The position numbers were made by a program, and so were the translations under genes. This document shows, in pieces, positions 26,501 through 34,683 of a DNA stretch of 64,000 nt (positions are counted from its first letter, which is position 1; the number at the start of each line of letters is the position of its first letter). This stretch comes from Allygus modestus (lineage: Eukaryota > Arthropoda > Insecta > Hemiptera > Cicadellidae): NCBI GenBank assembly GCA_963675035.1, contig OY776117.1, positions 42,141,301 through 42,205,300 on the forward strand, written 5' to 3'. A model generated the notes under the pieces. That model saw nothing but the letters and a program-made list of their open reading frames with translations. It did not search any database and was not told the origin of the DNA.

Positions 26501-29307
26501 TCTTGATACTATTCAATGTATTGTAAATACTGTTCGATGAATAAAGATGATTTGAATTTAATTGAATTGAAAGAATTCCCACTAAAACCTATACGATTAT
26601 CATTATTAAATTTTAGGGATGAGTCGATTCTTGATATCGATTGCTGATACCACCGATTCTTGGACTATGGTATTGGTATTGAGAGTCATTCGTTCAATGT
26701 CGATACTGATACCATCGATACCGGAAGTTGTTGGAAATGAAATGGCAGAGGTACTCCTGCCATCTACCCGCTCTACAGATAGGTGATAAAGAAGGAAGAA
26801 TGACGGGAGGGGAGGGGTGGGGTCTGGTTGAAATAAATAAATCAGTCAGCTGACCAACATGATTTCTTTAAGTCATTATCTTATAACCACGTTTTTCCCC
26901 ATTATGAATTTATAATAAACAGTTTTTGTTTTTCTATACTACTATAGCATACTAGGGAAATTAACATTAAATTATGTACAAAATTGCATTAGAAAATTAG
27001 TTTGATAAGTAACAAAATGCTAGTAAATAATTTTAAATGGTAACATAAATTTGTAACTGTTTTAAACAACTATAGGTACTGAAAAATCTTAGGTATCAAT
27101 GATATCGGTATCGAGAATTGATAATATGTTTTTCTGGTATTGGTATCGGTATCGAGAATCAATAAATAAAAGGTGTTGACTCATCCCTATTAAATTTTAT
27201 TTTAAAATAACCTCTCCATGCATGTTAATCTTCTAACTGCTCTATACTTTCTTTAAGCGAACATAAAGCCATAAATATTATTTTAATTTATCCTCCAGGG
27301 GAAAATATTAATTTAGTTTAGTTGGTAAACAAGAAACAATCAATCAAGAAATACAATTTAAACAAACTGATTGCACTAATGATGTCCTCTCTACCCCTGT
27401 TAATACTAAAGAATTAATAAATGTATTGTCGTTCCAGGTGCGGGCAACGCTGGCTGCAGGCTTTGCTAATCTCCCACTACCAGGTAGGGTCACTGTGTCA
27501 CTTATTTTGCTTCTATTTTATTGATATGATTTTTATTGTTGATGTTTCAAAAGTCAGTAGTCTCTCTTGTCATACCCAATTACAATGCAGATACGTAAAG
27601 ATTTGTGTCTCACACAAGATACAAGCGAAGGATCAGCATTGTATTTCTCCTTAAATTGATAAATTGCGCTGTATTATTTCATACTACTTGACTTTTTTTA
27701 GTTTTTTGCACCAGTAACTTAGCTAATCACGCATGAGCACATGTACTAGGAAGAATTGTAGTGGCATATGTGTAATTTTTTTATGCAGCATGCCCAACAA
27801 TAAGGCTGTGTTAGATTATTATGATAAATAATTTATTATCATGAAAACAATTTTAATTTCGTCAATGGTTATATTAAAACTTGAGACATGCTGGAGTTTA
27901 GCAGAAAATACATAACCCACTTCTTCGCGCACATATTTTTAAGCCATGGGTCTAGTAGTCTAGTACCTTAGGCTGCTGCAGTTTTACCAAAGTAGTTAAT
28001 TTCCCAATGAACCATCTTCAATATGAATAATATTTAAATTAAATTTGTTGTCAGTACTTAACATTGCATTTATGCACAGTAGCCGTAGTTGGTACTTAAA
28101 TACTTCATAAACACAATAGCAGCTTTTATCAGTATAGCACAATCTACTGGGTAATATCAAATGGGCAGTTTCTGTTATATATGCATCTGTTGATTTGATG
28201 TTAGTAACAAATAACTAAGTTTTTTTAAAAAATAAATTAAGTAGCATCACATGTAATTTATTGGATCACTTCTTCCTCTTAGCTCTCAAAAGGTTATGAC
28301 ATAAAGTGGTTATGACATGCTGTAGTTAAAAGCTTTATACAGTGTATATAAAACTCTGAAGGATGGTCAGGTTGAAGGTACCTTCTTTAGCTAGTTGCGA
28401 TTGCCTGGCGAGTTTCCAGATGACCAAAAAAGTAGTGAGTGAGTGGCCGACAATGTGTAACCCTATACAGTAGACTCTCAGAAATCCGGAGACTAATGTG
28501 GCGGAAAGCCGGTCCGGATTTTGAAAAAACCGGATTTCCCGGAAGTGGGCATGAACCATCAATTCACCTTTATATTGAACAATTACGATTATATGGGTTT
28601 ATGTTTATGTGCTAATACAAGAGTGAGCTTCAAGTAGAAAATGATGAGTCATCGACAAGAGAAGACCCGAATGTAGTAGCGGACCGAAAACGTAATCGAT
28701 AACAAACACAAGCAAGGACTCGGACCATCCAAGGTCGGGTTAGAGCGCCTGACGATGCAAACTAAATGGCATTTGTGTAATGTGGGATAATCAAGTGAAA
28801 AATGAAGGCGCTAAATCGTGAAGTTCCGTTTCTTTGTTTTTATTTGTAACAAAAAATTACAACAAAAATCAAAATCATCGGTCCGGATAACCGTGAGTCC
28901 GGATAAGTGTGATCCGGATTTCTGAGAGTCTACTGTATTTATATTCACACAGGGGCATAGTCTGTTTGGGGAAAGTCTTCCGCTGTTGTAGTTAGTGTAT
29001 GATAGAGCTGCAAATACAATGTACAACGTACTGGTTTGTTTCATTTTATGTTAAAATGTATGAGGCTGTTGCCCTATTGAAAACGTACTGTGTTTATTCA
29101 TGAAATAAGTGATAGACTGCATAGCACAAGCTCCAGTAAAACAAATGAAAAATTTGTGTTTCAGGAACCAAAGAAACACCAACACTGCAAAACATCGATG
29201 AGTATGTGACTAAAGTCCACTCGATAGTCATGGATCCCATCAACACAAATCAGTCATTCACAAGCACTGTCAAAGACATTGTTTCTAAGCTGGAGTTTAA
29301 TGATTAG
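8131..29307 (+). CDS. HMG20A: HMG20A/HMG20B-like HMG-box protein, 8 coding exons, 296 aa
   Basis: Coding exons join 8131-8197, 9815-9934, 11439-11563, 15945-16079, 19690-19774, 23484-23653, 27438-27483 and 29165-29307. Every junction keeps the frame and the total is 296 codons plus TAG. Residues 43-52 are a basic stretch (KGKKRKRTVR), a likely nuclear signal. Residues about 56-124 form one HMG box, with the family-typical PLTGYIRFLNDRRE and LPFSEITKILAGEW. Residues about 178-240 are a heptad-rich coiled coil, followed by the conserved C-terminal segment (TPTLQNIDEYV). In vertebrates this family binds DNA without strong sequence preference and joins the LSD1-CoREST repressor complex through the coiled coil; that role is known for the family and only inferred here. 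Human paralogues are 317-347 residues, so this copy is slightly short, mainly at the N-terminus. I cannot separate A from B; invertebrates usually have one gene. The introns are filled with transposons. Codon-level conservation and phase agreement make the model firm; the 5' UTR exons are unknown. Confidence 0.92.
8560..8900. other. GC-richer block in intron 1
   Basis: CG-containing stretch (about 8750-8880) in otherwise AT-rich intron. It could be an old element or a regulatory segment. No TIR or coding signal is convincing. Confidence 0.25.
9815..9934 (+). CDS. HMG20A: HMG20-like exon 2 (basic region)
   Basis: Acceptor TTGCAG ends at 9814 and donor ACAG|GTAAAT begins at 9935; phase 1 on both sides. 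It encodes a lysine/arginine cluster (KGKKRKRTVR) followed by the APRQPLTG lead-in to the HMG box. Confidence 0.9.
10451..10517. repeat. (AT)n microsatellite in intron 2
   Basis: About 33 uninterrupted AT units, with no Helentron-like sequence around it, unlike most other AT tracts in the window. Confidence 0.95.
11439..11563 (+). CDS. HMG20A: HMG20-like exon 3 (HMG box, helices 1-2)
   Basis: Acceptor TTTTCAG ends at 11438 and donor CAG|GTATTT begins at 11564. It encodes the first two-thirds of the HMG box (GYIRFLNDRREAVRNENP, then LPFSEITKILAGEWMNLP). The entry phase is 1 and the exit phase 0. Confidence 0.93.
11649..13469. mobile_element. piggyBac-like non-autonomous element, 1.8 kb, intron 3
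   Basis: Ends CCCTAGGACTGCC and GGCAGTCCTAGGG, perfect inverted repeats, each abutting TTAA (11645-11648 and 13470-13473). CCCCGAATnTCGGGGAA palindromes lie inside the right end. No transposase open frame survives. Confidence 0.85.
14118..14520. mobile_element. TIR element with TTTGTCTCCCT repeats, intron 3
   Basis: Inverted ends GAGTAAAGCGCTACTTTGTC / GACAAAGTTGCACTTTACTC. The terminal motif CTTTGTCTCCCTAGGGAGAC occurs twice in tandem at the left end, and GGGAGTAAAGTACATTGTC again near 14421, giving a multi-palindrome structure. Superfamily unknown. Confidence 0.6.
14801..15493. mobile_element. Pogo/Tigger-like element, 693 bp, intron 3
   Basis: TIRs CAGTCAACTCCCGATTATCC / ATAATCGGGAGTTGACTG, flanked by TA at 14799-14800 and 15494-15495. 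No transposase found. Confidence 0.85.
15945..16079 (+). CDS. HMG20A: HMG20-like exon 4 (HMG box helix 3)
   Basis: Acceptor TTAACAG ends at 15944 and donor GAG|GTCAGT begins at 16080; phase 0 on both sides. It encodes the third HMG-box helix (YLDAAEQDRERYLQELNAY) and a basic-acidic linker. Confidence 0.92.
16523..17568. mobile_element. Unclassified TIR element, about 1.05 kb, intron 4
   Basis: Left end AGCTGGGTGTTCCTAGCTCC and right end GGAGCTAAGAAAACCTAGCT share an inverted repeat that continues through GCATTTTGTG. I see no clear target duplication, so the superfamily is open. Confidence 0.6.
17796..19562. mobile_element. hAT-like element, intron 4, carrying a fold-back insertion
   Basis: TIRs TAGGGGTGGGCGAGTA / TACTCGCCCACCCCTA. 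The flanking octamers CTATTGTG and GTACTGTG match at 6 of 8 positions, so the duplication is imperfect. Subterminal TACTCGA motifs repeat. The 1063-bp fold-back element at 18095-19157 sits inside. Confidence 0.75.
18095..19157. mobile_element. Giant fold-back (snapback) element, TA-flanked
   Basis: Ends CAGAGTGTAAAAAAA / TTTTTTTACATACTG lie next to TA on both sides. The two halves are reverse complements over roughly 450 bases (for example TGGAGGTTGGAGGTCTGTAA near 18326 against its complement near 18910). The TA target suggests a Tc1/mariner-type mover. Transcribed as part of the HMG20-like intron 4, it would fold into a long hairpin. Confidence 0.8.
19690..19774 (+). CDS. HMG20A: HMG20-like exon 5 (linker)
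   Basis: Acceptor TGTTTCAG ends at 19689 and donor AAAG|GTTAGC begins at 19775. It encodes 28 residues including FAGFDIPIFTEEFLDHNK, a conserved spacer between the HMG box and the coiled coil in this family. It exits in phase 1. Confidence 0.9.
20363..23014 (-). mobile_element. Helentron-like copy, subfamily 1, intron 5
   Basis: Read along + it starts TTAGCGAATTTCCCCTATAG, passes an AT/ATCT microsatellite (20490-20600) and ends GGTTTTCTGCGACGGGGGTA. A hAT element (20946-22350) interrupts it after CCCATGTTAATCTTATGG. It retains several tandem units marked by ATGTTAT(C/T)CTTATGGAGAA. Confidence 0.82.
20946..22350. mobile_element. hAT-like element, 1.4 kb, perfect 8-bp TSD
   Basis: TIRs TAGAGATGTGCGAGTTC / AGTACTCGCACATCTCTA, with GTTTTTAG at 20938-20945 and 22351-22358. 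Subterminal CGAGTTCGAG motifs repeat. A 63-bp tandem duplication sits at 21701-21826. No coding survives. Confidence 0.9.
23268..23360 (+). mobile_element. Mariner-like left-end fragment
   Basis: TA followed by CGAGGGTTTGGAAAGTAACC, a terminus typical of mariner elements. No matching right end was found, and the family differs from the one at 31284. Confidence 0.4.
23484..23653 (+). CDS. HMG20A: HMG20-like exon 6 (coiled coil; GC donor)
   Basis: Acceptor TTCACAG ends at 23483. It encodes 57 residues of coiled coil (AREAELRQLRKSNTDYEQQN...). The donor is CAG|GCGAGT rather than GT: the family alignment runs from QQHLDQ straight into VRATL of the next exon, which fixes the junction. The next GT, four bases on, would break the frame. 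Confidence 0.9.
23692..24324. mobile_element. Pogo-like MITE, intron 6
   Basis: Imperfect TIRs CATTAAAACCCTGCTTAACTG / CTAAGCGAGGTTTTATAG between TA dinucleotides (23690-23691, 24325-24326). It begins 38 bases after the GC donor of exon 6. Confidence 0.6.
24880..26575 (+). pseudogene. LINE ORF2 3' part (reverse transcriptase C-terminus), interrupted
   Basis: The + strand translates to EQTKFLGLILDQHLNWDKRV and LKPIYFALINSHMSY (24970-25160), the end of a non-LTR reverse transcriptase. It resumes after an insertion as YGGNTKKLNKILCQRKKAL and LRNIRLVEKCRFKFF (25985-26260). It has stops and a frameshift, and closes with a 3' tail containing AATAAAGATGATTTGAATTT near 26540. A second LINE on the - strand (25183-25978) splits it. 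Confidence 0.72.
25183..25978 (-). pseudogene. 5'-truncated LINE 3' end inserted in the + LINE
   Basis: On the - strand, YLGPKLFNQIPEHIRKINSK is the usual C-terminal end of LINE ORF2 protein. About 600 bases of 3' UTR follow, ending in a short ATTTATC repeat at 25183-25200. A stray 45-base piece of the same sequence lies at 26325-26370. Confidence 0.65.
26614..27189. mobile_element. hAT-like MITE, 576 bp, perfect 8-bp TSD, intron 6
   Basis: TIRs TAGGGATGAGTCGATTC / GTTGACTCATCCCTA flanked by TTAAATTT at 26606-26613 and 27190-27197. Subterminal GGTATCG/CGATACC motifs repeat on both sides. Confidence 0.88.
27438..27483 (+). CDS. HMG20A: HMG20-like exon 7
   Basis: A 46-base exon. Acceptor GTTCCAG ends at 27437 and donor CAG|GTAGGG begins at 27484. 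It encodes VRATLAAGFANLPLP, the conserved motif closing the coiled coil. Phase 0 in, phase 1 out. Confidence 0.88.
28468..28935. mobile_element. Pogo/Tigger-like MITE, 468 bp, intron 7
   Basis: TIRs CAGTAGACTCTCAGAAATCC / GGATTTCTGAGAGTCTACTG flanked by TA (28466-28467, 28936-28937). Internal CCGGATTT/TCCGGATAA motifs are present. Confidence 0.85.
29165..29307 (+). CDS. HMG20A: HMG20-like exon 8 (C-terminus, stop)
   Basis: Acceptor GTTTCAG ends at 29164. It encodes 47 residues (GTKETPTLQNIDEYVTKVHS... ending SKLEFND) and the TAG stop at 29305-29307. The segment matches the family's conserved C-terminal tail. Confidence 0.9.
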
Positions 29308-29314
29308 GTATTAT

Positions 29315-29320
29315 AATAAA
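29315..29320 (+). promoter_or_regulatory. HMG20A: Polyadenylation signal of the HMG20-like gene
   Basis: AATAAA lies 8 bases after the stop codon. A second overlapping A-rich hexamer follows. The resulting 3' UTR would be very short, about 25-40 bases. Confidence 0.6.
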
Positions 29321-29419
29321 ATAAGTTTTATCATATAAAGTTGTATTTCTTTTAAATTTGCTATTGGTAAACTCTTTAATTCTTGATATAAAAGCCTGTT
29401 TGTAGGGCTTTAACATTTT

Positions 29420-29730
29420 CTTTAATACGCCCACTGTTGTGCGCCCAGTTCCGGGCACCCTGAGCCTGAGCCTGGGCGAAGGAGGAGAGCGTCGAATCGT
29501 CCACACTTTAGACCTGTGTCATGGTTTAAAAACATCCGACAGTGGCAGCTCTTGCGGTGCTGCTACCTTTGGAGCTCTGTGGAAACTACGTTCTCAGTCT
29601 TCAATACACAATACAGATTTATTTTTATTTAGCTTGTCGTTTACCGCTTCTCCCAAAAGCCCGGTTTTGGCGTTCAGTAGTGAACGTGTTAAGTTTGTTT
29701 TACGTGTGGGACTGTAATAACGTTTTTCTT
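29420..29730. other. GC-richer block just downstream of the HMG20-like gene
   Basis: Compositionally distinct, with two overlapping short open frames that show no recognisable domain. It could be a promoter or first exon of a neighbouring transcript, or an old repeat; nothing decides. Confidence 0.25.
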
Positions 29731-29908
29731 CCTTTGATGCCCTTTAGCGGTTTGTGTTGCAAGAAAATAAGAACAGTTTTGCTGTTAAAAATTACTTCCA
29801 AATTAACCAAGTATGAAATTTATATTTACTTAAAGTAGTGTTTCTAAAAATACCCCCGTCGCAGCAAACCTGCATACTCAGCGAATTTCCAATGAATATA
29901 TAACATAA

Positions 29909-30324
29909 TAGTGATGGTCAAAACCAGAAATTTCGAATCTCGAAACCGAAACTTACAAAATCGAATCTCGAAACTCAAATCGCGAAACCCTATTTACTTG
30001 CCTGGGTATGGTTATGAAAAATAAATACAGAAAAATTAATTAAAACTAATTATATATTTTGGTTAGAGTTGTTCTTTCAGAAATATTAAATCAATAATCC
30101 AAAAAAGGTAAAGGTAGACGACCGATGACAGTAAGCTTTTGACCTTTGCATTATTGATCGAAACACGGGCGTGATTTCTGTTAAAAAAACATCAATAAAG
30201 ACACAAAAAATCTCAGCAGTTTCGAGTTTTGATTCTCGAAACTCACCGATCGAATCTCGAAACCGAAACTTTTCCAAAGTTTTGGTGGTTTTGAGATTCA
30301 AGTTTTGGTTTTGACACATCACTA
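29909..30324. mobile_element. hAT-like MITE, 416 bp, perfect 8-bp TSD
   Basis: TIRs TAGTGATGGTCAAAACC / GGTTTTGACACATCACTA with TAACATAA at 29901-29908 and 30325-30332. TCTCGAAAC motifs recur inside. The first nine terminal bases resemble those of the hAT at 5682. Confidence 0.9.
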
Positions 30325-30831
30325 TAACATAATATATTAAGCCATTAACAGGATTGTTAAGAAATATATTCACAAACATGCGATATTTAAAATATTAATT
30401 ACTCTCCATAACAATAACATGGGATCTGAGTACCTAGGTTTGCTGCAACAAGGAATACAAAATTATGGGCGTTTATTCAAATATCAATAGAACTCATCCG
30501 AGTGAAGTCATATACCAAGTTTCATCCATATACATACATAAATAAGCGATATATAATATTTTAATTATTTTCCATAAGAATAACATGGGGACTGAGTACC
30601 TAGGTTAACGGCAACGGTAACCATAGGCGAAACAATTTTTTGTATGCAAACAACAATAAACCACAACTAGATGAAGCCAAATACCAAATGTTGTCAGTTT
30701 TAGCGAGATATCAAATTTTTCTTTTCCTCCATAAGAATAACATTAGACAACGTACTGTGTTTAGCAATTTAACCCATTGGCTTACCTGAAATTTGCTACC
30801 TGACAAACCGTTCAGTTTCCTGATAAATAAC

Positions 30832-32951
30832 TACCCCCGTCGCAGCAAACCTGCGTACTCAGCGAATTTCCAATGCATAATATATGTCTTAATACCATAT
30901 AAAGCCGCATACCAAGTTTCATAAAAATATATTCATGTATAAGCGATATATACAATTTTAATTATTCTCCATAAGAATAGCATTGGTGATGAGTACATAG
31001 GTTTGCTGAAACAAGGAACACAAACAATTGGTTTTTATGCAAATATAAATATAATTTAGAAGCCACATACCAAGTTTAATCAATATTCAATTATAAGTAA
31101 GCACTATATAACATTTTAATTATTTTCTATAAGAATAACATGGGAGATGAGTAAGCAGGTTTGCTGCAACAAGGAACTAAAAAAATGGGGTTTTATGCAA
31201 ATATCAATATAACTCAACAAGTTGAAGCCACATACCAAGTTTTATTAATTTATGTTCATAATTAAGGGAGTCATTACATTTTACGAGGGTCATCCAGAAA
31301 GTAAAGAACGTTTGCTTGCTGCGTCTAGCACAGCTCCCCCATCACCGCCATTGCGTGTGCGGCAGTCCACTCACCCCTCCACCAAAGTCTGAGCCGAGTC
31401 TCGTTGCTGTGTGGTTACACGTCTTATTTCTATAGCGATTCAAAATGGCGGTGGCAATCGAAAATCCCGCCAAATATGGGATAAGCAGTTTTATTCGGTT
31501 TCTGAGTTAAAAAATGTCTAGACCATAAAATTTTTTAGAAAAACAACAAATAGAATTGGTGGTGAAAGTGCAAACAAGTCTTCAAGTCGACATTTCAGGG
31601 GAAAAAATGGTGCAACAGGTTTAATGAAATAAAATCCATTATGCACGACGAGGATTGGAGTGGCAGGTCATTGCTCGCAAAAGACGATTTGAAAGAAAGA
31701 CTTGAGGGAAGATTGGAGGAAAACAGCTGCTAAAATCTTAGCACATTACATCAATTTTAAGATTTTTTGTGCACTTTCATCATTAACTTTCTTTGGTGTT
31801 GTTCTAAAAATTTCTTCGGTATGGAAATTTTTTTACTCAGAGACTGATTGACACTGCTTATCTTAGATTTGGCGAGATTTTTGATTGCCGCCGCCATTTT
31901 GAATCGCTGTAGAAATAAGACGTGTGACCGCACAGCAACGAGACTCGGCTCAGACTTTGGTGAAGAGGTGAGTAGACTGCCGTACACGCAACGGCGGTGA
32001 TGGGGGAGCTGTGCTAGACGCAGCAAGCAAACGTTCTTTACTTTCTAGATGACCCTCGTACTTATTCTCCATAAGAATAACATGGGGGCTGAGTACGCAG
32101 GTTCGCTGCTACGGGGATAATCAACAAAAAATCAATTTTTTGTGAAAATATCAATATACCAGTACTACGTGACCCCACGTGCCAAGTTTCATCAATATAC
32201 ATTCATTAATAATGGAGATATCAAATTTTATTTATTCTCCATAAGGATAACATTGGACAACGTACTGTGTTTAGCACTTTGAATATCTCTGCAACGGTTG
32301 GACGTAGAATCACAATTTAAACACCAAAATGATTGTTTTGTGGAACTGAGTTGATTGGTAACAGCAAATGTGAAGTTTACATTAAAATTAACTTAGGAAA
32401 AGCCAAAAACCTTTTTCCCATAAGATTAACATAGGAGATTTTATGAGCAGGTTTTTTTGGATTTTCTCCGCAACCACTTAACCTAGCTTAATAATTCAAA
32501 ATACCATATTATTTGTTTTTTAAGCTCTATAACATGGTCTAAACCAAAATTAAGTGTTTTAAAAATTTTAGGGTAAAAAATGCAAAAAACTGATTTTTGG
32601 AAAATTTAAAACCCCCATAAACCCCCCTTCCCATGGCCCGATTTTTCTGGTTTTCGAACTTAAAGTCATAAATGTCACTTTACACATTTGAGCCAAATTT
32701 CATCGAAATCAGACGTTTTTTACTCAAGTTATCGCATTCACGGACACATATATAGATATATATATATAGATATATATATATATATATAGATATATATATA
32801 TAGATATATATATATATACATATATATAAATTTGAACGAATAGTGTTTTAGTCATCTGGGGACCTAAAAAAAAATTTGTCATGGTCTCGGGCTTAAATCT
32901 TACCATGAGACCTACGGTAATAGCTTCTTCCCTATAGGGGAAATTCGCTAA
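30832..32951 (+). mobile_element. Helentron-like copy B, subfamily 1, inside the piggyBac-like element
   Basis: Starts CTACCCCCGTCGCAGC and ends GGGGAAATTCGCTA. It has at least four internal tandem units, and an AT-rich microsatellite at 32752-32830. Interrupted by the mariner-like element at 31284-32058. Confidence 0.83.
31284..32058. mobile_element. Mariner-like snapback element, 775 bp, TA TSD
   Basis: Ends CGAGGGTCATCCAGAAAGT and its complement, between TA at 31282-31283 and 32059-32060. The arms are inverted copies of the same mariner left end for about 310 bases each, so both arms carry the transposase N-terminal region. The left arm extends into a recognisable helix-turn-helix remnant (IMHDEDWSGRSLLAKDDLKE). 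No DDE catalytic part. The empty site is reconstructed from the sister repeat at 45168-45190. Confidence 0.85.
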
Positions 32952-33375
32952 AAATAAAAAATTTTTTTAATAAAAAAAAGCTATCCCGAGTATACTCGGG
33001 GTTGCACGTCTGGGCTACTTTCGGCGGCCACGAGTATACTCGGGGTTGTGAGCCAATGGGTTAAATATCTCAGTAACCAATTGACGTAGAGCAATGATCA
33101 AAATACCAAATTTTTTTTTCAATGGTAAAAATTAAAATTTGATTTAAATAAAAATGACATGTGAAAACCGCAACAAAAATTGTTGGGGTACAAAACCCTC
33201 CAAAAACCCCCCTTCGGATAATGTGATTCATCTGGTTTTCGAACTCGTTCAAATAAATGGTACTTAACACATTTGAACCAAATTTCATTAAGATCGGACC
33301 TTTTTAATGAGAGTTATCATGCTACGGACACACACACACACATATATATATATATATGTAACACATATATACATA

Positions 33376-34556
33376 TGCAGTGGAACCTCGATAACTCGAA
33401 CCTCAAAGGGTCGAATTCCTTGATAACTCAATTTTTGTCATTCCCCTTGAACTTGCCTACATAATGCTATGTTATTTTACCTCTGTAAGTCGAAGGGTTA
33501 ACAGGAAACACCTCGATAACTCAAACTTTTGTAGTATTCTTAGCCTGTCGCCGCACCTCTATAAGTCGAAGTTTTAGCTGTAGAACCTCTATATCGAATA
33601 TGTACAATTTCCGTACCTCTATAAGTCGAAGTTGTTCATTCACCAAACCCCCAGTGACTTTGCATCCGGAAATTTCAACCCTCTCTCCCCACTAAATCTC
33701 TTCTCCGGGTGCTCCTGGTGTCGGTAAAACAACCGACAAATTTATGTTGATGAGCAACACGCATATCAAACACACTCATCCTCACGCACGGGTTTCACCT
33801 ATGTGAGGATTTCATAAAAAAGGAACAGTCTCATATTGTTATAAATTATATATATTTTAAAATAAAATGGTTTTGATTTGATTAGATTTGTATTTTGAGT
33901 CGTTAGTTAGTGAGAGTTCATAGGTTCTGGATATAGTATGTGAAACGTAGTTTTTAGGTTGTTTTTACGAAGTGTTTGCAGTTTGGTAAAACCTGTTGGC
34001 AAAACTCTACCCCATGAGGAGAAATTCAAAAATATTTGAGGCTATTGACACAGGAAATAAAAACAGTGACATCGGGAAGCACTAGTGAACACTGTCGACA
34101 ATTTTAAAACAAAAAAAAAAAGGTCGTACTGCTTCACCCTAATTCCAACAATGCTCTGCAATTTTAATTGTTATCATGTTTTGTTCCCTTTTAGTTTTGC
34201 AAATTATTTTAATAGCCTACAGTACATTAATGTTCAACTAAATGAAATTGACGCGTAGTTGGACTGAAGGGGAAGGGATTTGTTTGGTGCAGGTGATAAG
34301 AAGTGAGCAAAAATGTCTAGAAAATAGACAGGAAGTGGTCGAACGGGCAAAACATCACCAAAATACCAAACTGTGAGTTATTATTTGTTTACTTTCCTCC
34401 TCTTCCATGATCCATCTATTGTGTTACCGTGACCCTCAATAAGTCAAAGTCTGTGAAAAATCACCTTGATAAGTCGAAACTCAATATTTCGAAATATTCA
34501 ATAACTCAAATTTTTGCCGTTCCCCCTGAGGTTCGAGTTATCGAGGTTCCACTGCA
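33376..34556. mobile_element. Pogo-like element, 1.2 kb, in the AT tract of copy A
   Basis: TIRs TGCAGTGGAACCTCGATAAC / TTATCGAGGTTCCACTGCA, TA on both sides. TAAGTCGAA/ATAACTC motifs recur near the ends. At 34015-34120 a degraded frame reads SKIFEAIDTGNKNSDIGK, resembling the CENP-B/pogo N-terminal helix-turn-helix, with stops. Confidence 0.78.
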
Positions 34557-34683
34557 TACAAATTTGAACGAATGGTGTTTTTATCATCTGGCGACCTCAA
34601 AATGAAAAGTTATCATGGTCTCGGGCTTCAGTTTTACCATGAGACCTATGGCAATAGCTTCTTCCCTAATGGGGAAATTCGCT

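Larger units (their letters stand above)
30773..33060. mobile_element. piggyBac-like element inside Helentron-like copy A
   Basis: Ends CCCATTGGCTTAC and GTGAGCCAATGGG, with TTAA at 30769-30772 and 33061-33064. The target copy reads TTAA where other family members read TCAA, so a mutation created the site. CGAGTATACTCGGGG occurs twice near the right end. It carries the whole Helentron-like copy B. Confidence 0.85.
29847..34683 (+). mobile_element. Helentron-like copy A, subfamily 2, host of the nest
   Basis: Starts TACCCCCGTCGCAGCAAACC and ends AATGGGGAAATTCGCT. Three insertions split it: a hAT (29909-30324), a piggyBac-like element (30773-33060) and a pogo-like element (33376-34556). Removing them restores about 0.9 kb collinear with the intact copies at 48894 and 53409. 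Confidence 0.85.

Noticed and set aside
29439..29838. Two overlapping + strand open frames downstream of the HMG20-like gene
   Set aside because: No domain, no splice support and both frames open only by chance; kept only as a GC-richer block.
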